From assembly GCA_023667265.1 (NCBI GenBank), contig JAMPAJ010000006.1, positions 1-40,113 on the forward strand: DNA of 40,113 bases. The letters are read 5' to 3'. The notes beneath the pieces were generated by a model. It saw only the letters and a program-made list of their open reading frames with translations, was not told where the DNA came from and did not search any database. Made by a program: the position numbers and the translations under genes. Shown here in pieces: positions 1 through 6,375 of the stretch (position 1 is its first letter; every line of letters starts with the position of its first letter). This DNA is from Alistipes sp. GTDB taxonomy: Bacteria; Bacillota; Clostridia; Oscillospirales; Ruminococcaceae.

Positions 1-51
1 TTCTCTTTATTCTCGTGACTATTTTTGCTTTTCTTAGCTTAATGACATTAG

Positions 52-88
52 GCGGGGGCTCCCCGCTTATATCATAAATTTTGTAAAA
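52..88 (-). repeat. 37-nt hairpin repeat, copy 1 (inverted relative to copy 2 at 40019)
   Basis: On the minus strand this reads TTTTACAAA, four variable bases, ATGATATAAGCGG and a 6-bp stem with a 3-base loop (stem arms at 52-57 and 61-66). A copy with the same spacing lies in the opposite orientation at 40019-40055. The final 24 bases match at 21 positions, and two of the three differences are a compensatory pair within the stem (G-C here, A-T there). It could be a dispersed genomic repeat or part of a terminator. The rest of 1-185 shows nothing else beyond the ribosome binding site (GGAGG) of the integrase remnant. Confidence 0.6.
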
Positions 89-185
89 GTAAAGACTTTT
101 TTGAAAAAATTTGTACTGGAAATGAGATTTTGGCGTAAATTTTAAGTCGTTAAGCCGTCATATTTCAGTCGGAACGGAGGATTTT

Positions 186-1076
186 ATGGCAAAAAGAGGA
201 AGTAATATTTACAAGCGAAAGGACGGACGTTTCGAGGGGCGTGTGCCTGTTGGTTATCAGGAGAACGGAAAAATCAAGTATAGATCGGTGTATGCAAGAA
301 CTCTTTCCGAGGTTAAGGAAAAAAATGTCGGAGATGTACGCGATCAGGCAGAATCAGCCTGTTTCCTCGATAAAATTGACTGTTCGGGAAGCTGCTGAGC
401 AGTGGCTTTCATCGGCGAAACTTCGTGTAAAAGAATCAAGCTATGCCAATTATGAAAACATCGTAAGCAGACATATTCTCCCGATTTTAGGCAAGGAATT
501 TATGTATAATCTGACCACAAGCAAACTTAATAATTTCATTCACTACAAATTAAATCACGGCAGATTGAATGGAAAGGGCGGACTTTCGGCTAAGTCTGTT
601 CGTGATATAATGACGGTATACCGCAGTATTGAGGCTTATGCGGCAAGAGAATATGGAATCCGTGAGACTCATTTTACGATGCCAAAAATTGAGAAAAAGC
701 TGTTCTATATGTAAAAAGAACGGTTCAGCGTGTCAGCAAAAACGGCAGATCACAAGTTATTATCGGGACTCCAAAGAGTAAGACTTCTGTCCGCACTGTT
801 CCGATTCCTGACTTTATTTTGGATGTCCTCAGAAGCTACAGAATCTACGGTGATTTCTACATCATAACAGGAACAGGCAAGCCTACTGAACCAAGAACCA
901 TGCAGAACAGATTCAAAGCGATTCTGAAAAAGTGCGGAATCAGAAATGTCAATTTTCATCTCCTCAGACACACTTACGCTACTGTCTGCATTGAAAAAGG
1001 GTTCGATCCCAAAACTCTCAAATATCGGCTGTATTTCATTATTTCAAGACTCAATTTGCCTAATGGGCGGATTTGA
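186..1076 (+). pseudogene. Tyrosine recombinase/integrase, decayed (frameshift, internal deletion, lost C-terminus)
   Basis: Three reading-frame pieces join into one phage/ICE-type integrase. Piece 1 (from 186) has the N-terminal arm-binding start (MAKRGSNIYKRKDGRF). A run of seven A at 319-325 shifts the frame; removing one A gives the continuous reading KEKMSEMYAI into piece 2 (to 714), which holds the SAM-like core-binding domain (TVREAAEQWL through the SAKSVRDIM region). Piece 3 (from about 714) resumes at KRTVQRVSKNGR and includes the catalytic box II motif HLLRHTYAT. The segment between pieces 2 and 3, which should carry the first catalytic Arg (TGxRxxE), is deleted, and after DPKTL the reading loses the LGH box and nucleophilic Tyr. 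It cannot encode an active recombinase. It suggests that an integrated element once ended here. Confidence 0.85.
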
Positions 1077-1098
1077 CGAAAATTTTATATAATATATA

Positions 1099-1127
1099 TT
1101 GATTTATTTGTTAAATTGTGGTATTAT
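1099..1127 (+). promoter_or_regulatory. Promoter of the agr two-component genes
   Basis: A TTGATT -35 box (1099-1104) and TATTAT -10 box (1122-1127) are separated by 17 bases, followed by an AAGAGGTG ribosome binding site just before the ATG at 1148. Confidence 0.55.
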
Positions 1128-1147
1128 GTTAATTAAGAGGTGATTAT

Positions 1148-1882
1148 ATGATTCGGATTGCAGTTTGTGATGATGAAGTTGAAATATCCGAGAAATTGAC
1201 TGCTGTCATTGAGAAGGTAATGAGCGATATCAATGAAGAAGTAAAGATATGTTCGTTTACAAACGGTTATGATATGCTTGAATCACATATAAAATTCAGT
1301 CTGATCTTTTTGGATATAGAAATGCCGAAGCTAAATGGAATTGAAACAGCGCAGAAGATTCGTGAGATAGATTCACGTGTTCCGATAGTGTATGTAACCA
1401 ATTATCATGACTATATGCGAAATGCCTATCGTGTTCATGCTTTTGATTATATTGAAAAACCAATCGAATATGAAAGCATATATACAGTTATCTGTGATTA
1501 TCTGAAAACCGTTAGTTCAGCAACAAACGATGTAATAGAATTTACTACAGAAGATTCAGAGAAGATTATTTTGAACGCAAACGAAATTGTTACGATAATG
1601 TGCGGCTACAAGCGAAGAACAGTCGTAGTCATAACAACGGAGAAAGAGTATCTCTTTAATGGCATGATTACAAAAATTTACGAAACTCTTGATGAGCGAG
1701 AATTTTATATGCCTAACAGAAGCTGCATTATAAACATATCAATGGTTAAATCGTTTAAGAGAAATGAAAATATTATCATGAATGACGGACAGGATATTTC
1801 TCTTTCTAAAGGTAATACAAAGGTTTTTGAAGCAAAGCTTGCTCAGAAAATGCATGAGAAAGTAAATAGGAGAATACTATGA
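1148..1882 (+). CDS. LytTR-family response regulator (AgrA-like)
   Basis: 244 residues with a two-domain layout. The N-terminal receiver domain (about 1-120) has the acidic pair D8-D9, phosphoacceptor D56 in the FLDIEMP motif and the EKP lysine motif near 105. The C-terminal part (about 135-240) is a LytTR DNA-binding domain with the typical FYMPNRSCIIN stretch. LytTR regulators of this size downstream of peptide-sensing kinases control quorum-sensing promoters. The next gene, the sensor kinase, starts 4 bases inside this gene (ATGA overlap), so the two are translationally coupled. It presumably receives phosphate from that kinase and activates the agrDB promoter at 3252-3281, where a pair of direct repeats sits in the right place. 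The family assignment is firm; the regulated targets are inferred. Confidence 0.9.
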   Translation: MIRIAVCDDEVEISEKLTAVIEKVMSDINEEVKICSFTNGYDMLESHIKFSLIFLDIEMPKLNGIETAQKIREIDSRVPIVYVTNYHDYMRNAYRVHAFDYIEKPIEYESIYTVICDYLKTVSSATNDVIEFTTEDSEKIILNANEIVTIMCGYKRRTVVVITTEKEYLFNGMITKIYETLDEREFYMPNRSCIINISMVKSFKRNENIIMNDGQDISLSKGNTKVFEAKLAQKMHEKVNRRIL

Positions 1883-3165
1883 GCGATAATATTTTAAGAA
1901 TAATATGCAGTTTGTTTACAGCTTCAGTTTCATATTTCTGTTTTATAAGACTCTGCGATAAGATATATGAAATCCAAAAAGGTGTACTCAAAAAAACAGC
2001 GACATGTGCTGCTGTGATAGTAATTATGCAGTTTGTTCATTTGTTTCAAAATTCATATCTTAATTTTTTGTATACGATTTTATCATCACAAATACTGTGC
2101 TCATTGCTATATAAGGCATCTTTAAAGAAATCACTTCTGAAAAACATTTACTATCGTATTGCTTCGACATTCGGAGAAATCATATCCGTAGCACTTGTTG
2201 GAACTGTTACAGAAAACAAACCGTCTGAAGTTATGTCAGACTTTCGCTTAATGTTTGCATCGTGTTTGATGTATGTACTGATTGTTTTCTTCGCTTATCG
2301 GATTTTTAGCATTATCTGGTCATCAAGAGAGATCATTTCACTAAGAATGAAAGAATTGGGATTCATCATTTTTTTAACAGCCTTTGAATTTTTTGTACTA
2401 TATTGTTTTACACGTACAACTTCGTCATTAAATTGCAATGTATTGATAATAACGGTGGCAGGATTTTTGATATTAGATATATATGCTGCATGTATCGTAA
2501 ATGCTGTAGCTGCCGGTTATAAAAGTAAATACGAACTTGATGCGATAAAGATGCAAAGTGAAATACAATTTGCTCATTATGAGGAACTGAATAATAAATA
2601 TGTTGAAACTCAATGTATGGTTCACGATATCGAAAAGCATATCTCGGCTATTGAAAAGTTATCAAAAAACAGGGATTTTTCAGAGGCAGAGGAATATACG
2701 GCAAAGCTGCGTGCCGAATTGAAACGGCATAGAAACATTTTTGAATGTTCAAATAGGATCCTGAGCGCAGTAATGAGTCAGAAGATTTCTTTAGCTGAAT
2801 CAAAAGGAATAACTGTAGAAACCAAAATAGAGGATATGCTGCTTGATTTTATGGACGAAACAGACATTACTTCAATTTTTGCTAATCTTATGGATAATGC
2901 CATTGAGGCTTGTGATCAAACAGATAACCAAAAGCATATATCGGTAAAAATGTGCAGATTAAACGATTTCCTTTATATTGACATGATGAACAGCTTTTCA
3001 GGTAAAACCATCCAACAGAATGGAAAATTTAAATCAACCAAAGCCGGTCATAAGGGCTACGGAATGACCAGTATTCAAATGGCAATAGAAAAATATGACG
3101 GATATATGGTTACAGAGCAAAAAGACAATATTTTTATATCTGAAATCGTTATACCTTTGGTATGA
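1879..3165 (+). CDS. GHKL-family membrane sensor histidine kinase (AgrC-like)
   Basis: 428 residues. About 200 N-terminal residues form six or so hydrophobic membrane segments, the usual peptide-sensing module of AgrC-type kinases. A coiled region leads to the phosphoacceptor His249 in VHDIEKHISAIEKL, and the C-terminal ATPase domain shows the N box (NLMDNAIEAC) and G box (GHKGYGMTSIQMAI) of the GHKL/HATPase_c_5 class. It should autophosphorylate in response to the cyclic peptide made from the gene at 3333 and pass phosphate to the LytTR regulator encoded just upstream. The start overlaps that gene's stop. The gene order kinase, peptide, AgrB differs from the staphylococcal BDCA order. Confidence 0.9.
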   Translation: MSDNILRIICSLFTASVSYFCFIRLCDKIYEIQKGVLKKTATCAAVIVIMQFVHLFQNSYLNFLYTILSSQILCSLLYKASLKKSLLKNIYYRIASTFGEIISVALVGTVTENKPSEVMSDFRLMFASCLMYVLIVFFAYRIFSIIWSSREIISLRMKELGFIIFLTAFEFFVLYCFTRTTSSLNCNVLIITVAGFLILDIYAACIVNAVAAGYKSKYELDAIKMQSEIQFAHYEELNNKYVETQCMVHDIEKHISAIEKLSKNRDFSEAEEYTAKLRAELKRHRNIFECSNRILSAVMSQKISLAESKGITVETKIEDMLLDFMDETDITSIFANLMDNAIEACDQTDNQKHISVKMCRLNDFLYIDMMNSFSGKTIQQNGKFKSTKAGHKGYGMTSIQMAIEKYDGYMVTEQKDNIFISEIVIPLV

Positions 3166-3181
3166 CAATTGCTTTATTATG

Positions 3182-3211
3182 AAAATGCGAGTGGATATTC
3201 ACTCGCATTTT
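3182..3211 (+). terminator. Terminator between the agr kinase and agrD
   Basis: A perfect 12-bp hairpin (arms 3182-3193 and 3200-3211, 6-base loop) whose right arm ends in TTTT and is followed by GTCGTTT. It separates the regulator/kinase transcript from the agrDB transcript. Confidence 0.8.
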
Positions 3212-3215
3212 GTCG

Positions 3216-3281
3216 TTTCAAACCATTTTTTGGCATTTCAGACCAAAACGCTTGACTTTAGCCTTATAGAAATGATATAAT
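3216..3281 (+). promoter_or_regulatory. agrDB promoter with candidate LytTR direct-repeat operator
   Basis: Two near-identical 10-mers, TTTCAAACCA (3216-3225) and TTTCAGACCA (3236-3245), are spaced start-to-start by 20 bases, about two helical turns. They sit directly upstream of a -35 box TTGACT (3252-3257) and a -10 box TATAAT (3276-3281) with an 18-base spacer. LytTR regulators bind paired direct repeats of about 9 bp on one helix face near the -35 box, so this is a good candidate site for the regulator at 1148, giving positive feedback on peptide production. The repeats and promoter are seen; the binding is inferred. Confidence 0.6.
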
Positions 3282-3332
3282 AGATTTGTAAAAATATGCA
3301 GTTTTTACGAATTTAAAACGAGAGGCGTTAGT

Positions 3333-3482
3333 ATGTTAAAAAGCAAAATCAAGGAAATTGCATGCAGACTGGTGAAGTCACGTGCGGAAAAGGCGGCTGT
3401 AAAGAATGCTAATTCAACCTGCGGCTGGTGGTTTTATCAGCCTGAGCAGCCTAAGTCTGTAAAGAAGCTCAGAAAGTTTTAA
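3333..3482 (+). CDS. agrD: Cyclic lactone/thiolactone autoinducer peptide precursor (AgrD-like)
   Basis: 49-residue ORF with a GAGAGGCG ribosome binding site, ending in TAATG that overlaps the agrB start by one base. The layout is that of AgrD: a basic amphipathic N-terminal leader (MLKSKIKEIACRLVKSRAEK), a core (NSTCGWWF) and a C-terminal recognition tail with the Pro-Lys pattern (YQPEQPKSVKKLRKF). Aligned by Cys with staphylococcal AgrD, the ring would be Cys30-Gly-Trp-Trp-Phe34 joined through the Cys side chain, with AgrB cleaving after Phe34. The exact N-terminal end of the mature peptide is unknown. The family is firm from length, motif and position; the mature product is inferred. Confidence 0.9.
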   Translation: MLKSKIKEIACRLVKSRAEKAAVKNANSTCGWWFYQPEQPKSVKKLRKF

Positions 3483-4039
3483 TGGATCTAAGTAAGAAAA
3501 TTTCAGCTTTCGTCTGCGGAACAGACTGCACTGAGGAAGACGAGCGGTCGGTAATTGAATTTGGTGTGAGAATATTACTTTCAAAAATGTTGAATTTGAT
3601 CACAGAAATAATTATCGGCTGTTTGTTTTCCATGCTTTTTGAGACTGTGATCTTTCTTTTGGCATTCAGTTTTTTGAGAAGCTATGCGGGAGGATTCCAT
3701 GCGTCTTCTTCATTAAAGTGCTATATTTCATCATCAGCAATTATGGCTGCTGCTTTGCTTATTATCAGGTATACTGATATGCCGATTGTTAATATCGTTT
3801 TTGCTGTTTTCGGAATGATAATATGTCTGGTTTTAGCGCCTGTTGAAAGCAAAAACAAGTATTTGGATGAGATCGAAAGAACAGTATATCGCAAGCGGGC
3901 TTTGATTATCCTCTTTTTGATCTTGTTGGCAATGATCTGTTCGTATTTTCTGCATATTAATTCTATTTTTACAACACTTTCAGTTGTACTGCTGATCGAA
4001 GGCATAATGTTGATATTAGGCAAAATGCAATTAAAATAG
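3482..4039 (+). CDS. agrB: AgrB-like autoinducer-processing membrane endopeptidase
   Basis: 185 residues, mostly hydrophobic with four to six membrane segments. The catalytic His73 and Cys80 lie in RSYAGGFHASSSLKC; this His-x6-Cys spacing is that of staphylococcal AgrB (His77/Cys84). The enzyme cleaves the C-terminal tail of AgrD at the membrane and closes the thiolactone ring. The start codon shares a base with the stop of the peptide gene, so the two are coupled. The length is close to the family norm of about 190. It is transcribed with agrD from the promoter at 3252-3281 and ended by the hairpin at 4046. Confidence 0.93.
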   Translation: MDLSKKISAFVCGTDCTEEDERSVIEFGVRILLSKMLNLITEIIIGCLFSMLFETVIFLLAFSFLRSYAGGFHASSSLKCYISSSAIMAAALLIIRYTDMPIVNIVFAVFGMIICLVLAPVESKNKYLDEIERTVYRKRALIILFLILLAMICSYFLHINSIFTTLSVVLLIEGIMLILGKMQLK

Positions 4040-4045
4040 TAATAT

Positions 4046-4089
4046 AATATTCCCATAGACTTTATCGGAAGGCTATGGGAATATTTTTT
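4046..4089 (+). terminator. Terminator after agrB, abutting the next ribosome binding site
   Basis: A perfect 13-bp stem (4046-4058 with 4073-4085) followed by TTTT and then AGGAG, the ribosome binding site of the gene at 4106. The U-tract directly touches the Shine-Dalgarno sequence, so downstream expression would need read-through or processing. Confidence 0.8.
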
Positions 4090-4105
4090 AGGAGATGGTA
4101 TAGGT

Positions 4106-4399
4106 ATGAATAAAATTATAAAAATGAGTGTTGCGTCATTGTCTGTAACAGCGGCATTTATGACATTCATATTTGTTTCAGCTGCTATTCCAAAAAACGA
4201 AAGTAAACCCAATGCTAATCCTTGGGATTATTCTCTGCTAAGCAGCAGGGGAAATACGTCATTAAGCTGTACATTGCATTCTATCTGCGTGGATGGAGAT
4301 ATGCGTTCAAATCAAAATATAAACTTAGTGGGAACAGATTTTCATATTGAGGGCAGCGTTGTAACATCCGGTGAAATTTCAGAGGTGAAGAACAATTAA
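4106..4399 (+). CDS. Short secreted protein, probably the surviving N-terminus of the decayed Rhs-type protein
   Basis: 97 residues with a clear signal peptide (basic start, hydrophobic stretch to about residue 30), then a short beta-rich segment (SICVDGDMRSNQNINLVG and onward) of the alternating polar/hydrophobic type seen in secreted surface proteins. The ribosome binding site is AGGAG at 4090-4094. The reading stops at 4399, but in the next frame a plausible continuation starts at once (IQPIVYESSETEEVPILAY) and leads into Rhs repeats, so this is most likely the first fragment of a broken larger gene rather than an independent 97-residue protein. No function can be assigned to the fragment itself. 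Confidence 0.5.
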   Translation: MNKIIKMSVASLSVTAAFMTFIFVSAAIPKNESKPNANPWDYSLLSSRGNTSLSCTLHSICVDGDMRSNQNINLVGTDFHIEGSVVTSGEISEVKNN

Positions 4400-5039
4400 A
4401 ATTCAGCCTATTGTATATGAATCTTCGGAAACTGAAGAAGTTCCGATACTTGCATATGTGAGAACCACTCAGAATATCTCATTTATGAAGGATATGTATG
4501 CGGTTGACCTTGGAGTAATGAACAATGCTTCGCCTAAGTTTGTAATTACAAAGTTGAGAAATGAATATGACGCTGTCGGAAATGTAATCAAAAGTGTTGA
4601 TAAAAATGGTGAAATTTGCGAATATACCATGGCAGAATTATTGAATCTGTAACGGCTCTCAGAAGCAAGAATAAGTACACTTATAACGCTATGGGACTTC
4701 TTAAAGACGCTGAGAATGCAAGAGGTCAGAAAACTTCCTACGAATATTACAAAAACGGCTGGATAAAGATCTTTACAGATTAGTTAGGCACGGTTTCATA
4801 TACCTATGACGGCAACGGAAATGTATTGACTATAACTGATGAAAACGAAGTTATCACTCGTGAATACAACGAACTGAATCAGGTAACGAAGTACACTGAT
4901 TTCAGAGGAAACACCATTAAGTATTCATACGACCAGCTTGGTAATCTTGTTGCTCTTACCTATCCCGACGAAATCACCTGTCAAGGTTTATAACTTTGAG
5001 GTTCAGGACTTCTACACTTATTTTGTTGGCGTAACATAA
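4400..5039 (+). pseudogene. Rhs-repeat/Hint polymorphic toxin remnant
   Basis: Several frame pieces are recognisable. In frame 3, 4401-4652 gives a linker and a first YD-type unit (RNEYDAVGNVIKSVDKNGE). In frame 2, 4667-4993 gives more Rhs/YD repeats (KYTYNAMGLLKDAEN; then, after an in-frame TAG at 4781, SYTYDGNGNVLTITDENE, REYNELNQVTKYTDFRGN and YSYDQLGNLVALTYPDE). Finally 4983-5039 reads KVYNFEVQDFYTYFVG, the last strands of a Hint (pre-toxin autoprocessing) domain. The Rhs core shell and the toxin tip are missing, so deletions fused the repeats to the end of the Hint domain. The stop codon, frame changes and deletions make this a clear pseudogene. Confidence 0.85.
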
Positions 5040-5088
5040 GAATAGCTCAAACGAAATTAGAAATGTTAATTGCAATAGGAGAAATGAC

Positions 5089-5160
5089 ATGAATAATAAA
5101 TCAAACGCAAAGCTATACTGCGGCGAAATTTCTGTCAAATCGAATTGCGTAAGAGGTTAG
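5089..5160 (+). other. Mini-ORF after the Rhs/Hint remnant, doubtful
   Basis: A 23-codon reading frame (MNNKSNAKLYCGEIS and onward) begins 7 bases after a good AGGAG. In toxin loci this position usually carries the toxin tip or immunity gene, so it may be a truncated start of such a gene, or chance. No homology is recognised. Confidence 0.2.
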
Positions 5161-5219
5161 CAGTCCATCTGAAATAATGACGTTTTTGAACGGAAGCAAA
5201 GCTGCTTTGAGAATACGAA

Positions 5220-5300
5220 CTTGTGTTCATAGGTTAAGCACACATCTTTTCGGCAAATTATTATGCTCGAAAATCTGCACACTCACTCTATGAACACAAG
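5220..5300. repeat. 81-bp imperfect palindrome with 13-bp perfect ends
   Basis: CTTGTGTTCATAG at 5220-5232 is exactly complementary to 5288-5300. Inside, TTTTCGG and CTCGAAAA form a second imperfect arm pair. It resembles a small non-coding palindromic repeat element. The stretch 5161-5418 otherwise contains no gene or clear promoter. Confidence 0.6.
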
Positions 5301-5418
5301 CTCTAAGAGGTGTTTGCGTCCATTTTTATGACATATTGTATCGCAGAAATTTGTTGAGAAATTGCATAAGAGAGGAGCAATGCGGAAATACTATCATTAA
5401 CGAATGGAGGTAGATTCT

Positions 5419-6087
5419 ATGTTCAAACATGAAAAAATGTTATTTCATCCGGTTGCGGTCGAAAGACCTGATCCGCAATACGCCGCTCTCTTGCAGGAGC
5501 AGCTTGGCGGCGCTAACGGTGAGCTCAAAGCTGCCATGCAGTATATGTCACAGAGCTTCCGAATCAAAGACCTGGAAATCAAGGATCTGTTTCTGGATAT
5601 TGCCGCAGAGGAGCTGGGGCATATGGAAATGATTGCGCAAACTATCAATCTGCTGAACGGTCACGACGTTGATGCGCAGGCTGTTCCGGCAGGAGAAATA
5701 CAATCCCATGTGCTGCTTGGGCTGAATCCGGGATTGATCAATGCTTCCGGTTATTCATGGACCGGAGATTATGTGACGGTTACCGGAGATCTTTGTGCGG
5801 ATCTGCTTTCAAATATTGCTTCGGAGCAGAGAGCAAAGGTAGTGTACGAATACCTTTACAGGCAAATCAATGATAAAAAGGTCAAGGAAACAATTGACTT
5901 TCTGCTGAATCGTGAAGAAGCGCATAATGCAATGTTCCGAGAAGCGTTCAATAAAATTCAGGACACAGGCTCGAACCGTGATTTCGGTACGACAAAAGCA
6001 GCGAAAATGTATTTCAGTATGTCTGAACCTTCGCCTGAAAACAGCAGATTTCCGGACGCCGATGTAACGCCTCCGGCGTTTCATTAA
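5419..6087 (+). CDS. Manganese (non-haem) catalase / CotJC-like protein
   Basis: 222 residues of ferritin-like di-manganese catalase, converting hydrogen peroxide to water and oxygen. The four-helix core carries the expected ligands: Glu in GELKAAMQY, Glu and His in AEELGHMEM, Glu in ASEQRAKVVYEY, and Glu/His in NREEAHNAMF. Start choice: an ATG at 5404 overlaps the GGAGG (5406-5410), so the ATG at 5419 with a proper spacing is preferred. The C-terminal tail (PSPENSRFPDADVTPP) is typical of the family. It stands alone with no operon partners and a convergent neighbour beyond the terminator. In spore formers related proteins (CotJC) sit in the spore coat; in this oxygen-sensitive lifestyle general peroxide defence is equally likely. 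Confidence 0.93.
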   Translation: MFKHEKMLFHPVAVERPDPQYAALLQEQLGGANGELKAAMQYMSQSFRIKDLEIKDLFLDIAAEELGHMEMIAQTINLLNGHDVDAQAVPAGEIQSHVLLGLNPGLINASGYSWTGDYVTVTGDLCADLLSNIASEQRAKVVYEYLYRQINDKKVKETIDFLLNREEAHNAMFREAFNKIQDTGSNRDFGTTKAAKMYFSMSEPSPENSRFPDADVTPPAFH

Positions 6088-6116
6088 GAACCTGTATTTA
6101 TAGGAGAAGCCCGCGT

Positions 6117-6218
6117 ATTTTCGGCAAATTTTGACGGCTACTGCGTTAAAAAAGTTCGCCATACGACAGTATGCTTTTGCTTTTTTGACTTGTATTCGCC
6201 CAAATTATGTCCGAAAAT
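6117..6218. repeat. 102-bp imperfect palindromic repeat
   Basis: The ends ATTTTCGG (6117-6124) and CCGAAAAT (6211-6218) pair. Partial pairing continues inward, including AAAAAAG against CTTTTTT, to a central CATAC/GTATG hairpin (6160-6173). The structure is non-coding and shares its TTTTCGGCAAATT core with the palindrome at 5220. Next to it, 6240-6275 carries another hairpin (CAAAG..CGCC T GGCG..CTTTG) in sequence that may itself be repetitive. Apart from these and the terminator at 6321, nothing else is seen between 6088 and 6375. Confidence 0.55.
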
Positions 6219-6320
6219 CCGTACATTGATCTTAGGCAACACCGCACAAAGAGCGCCTGGCGGCTTTGCACCGAATCTGCCTGCATATTTTCCGTCATCT
6301 TGCACAAAAAATCTGACTTC

Positions 6321-6353
6321 GCATCTGCCGCATGATCTTCATGCGGCAGATGC
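6321..6353. terminator. Bidirectional terminator between catalase and the heptad-repeat gene
   Basis: A perfect 15-bp stem (6321-6335 with 6339-6353) and 3-base loop. On the minus strand it follows the stop at 6376 and is trailed by GAAGTCAGATTTTTT; on the plus strand by CTTTATG. Confidence 0.75.
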
Positions 6354-6375
6354 CTTTATGTGAACACGCTCTGAA

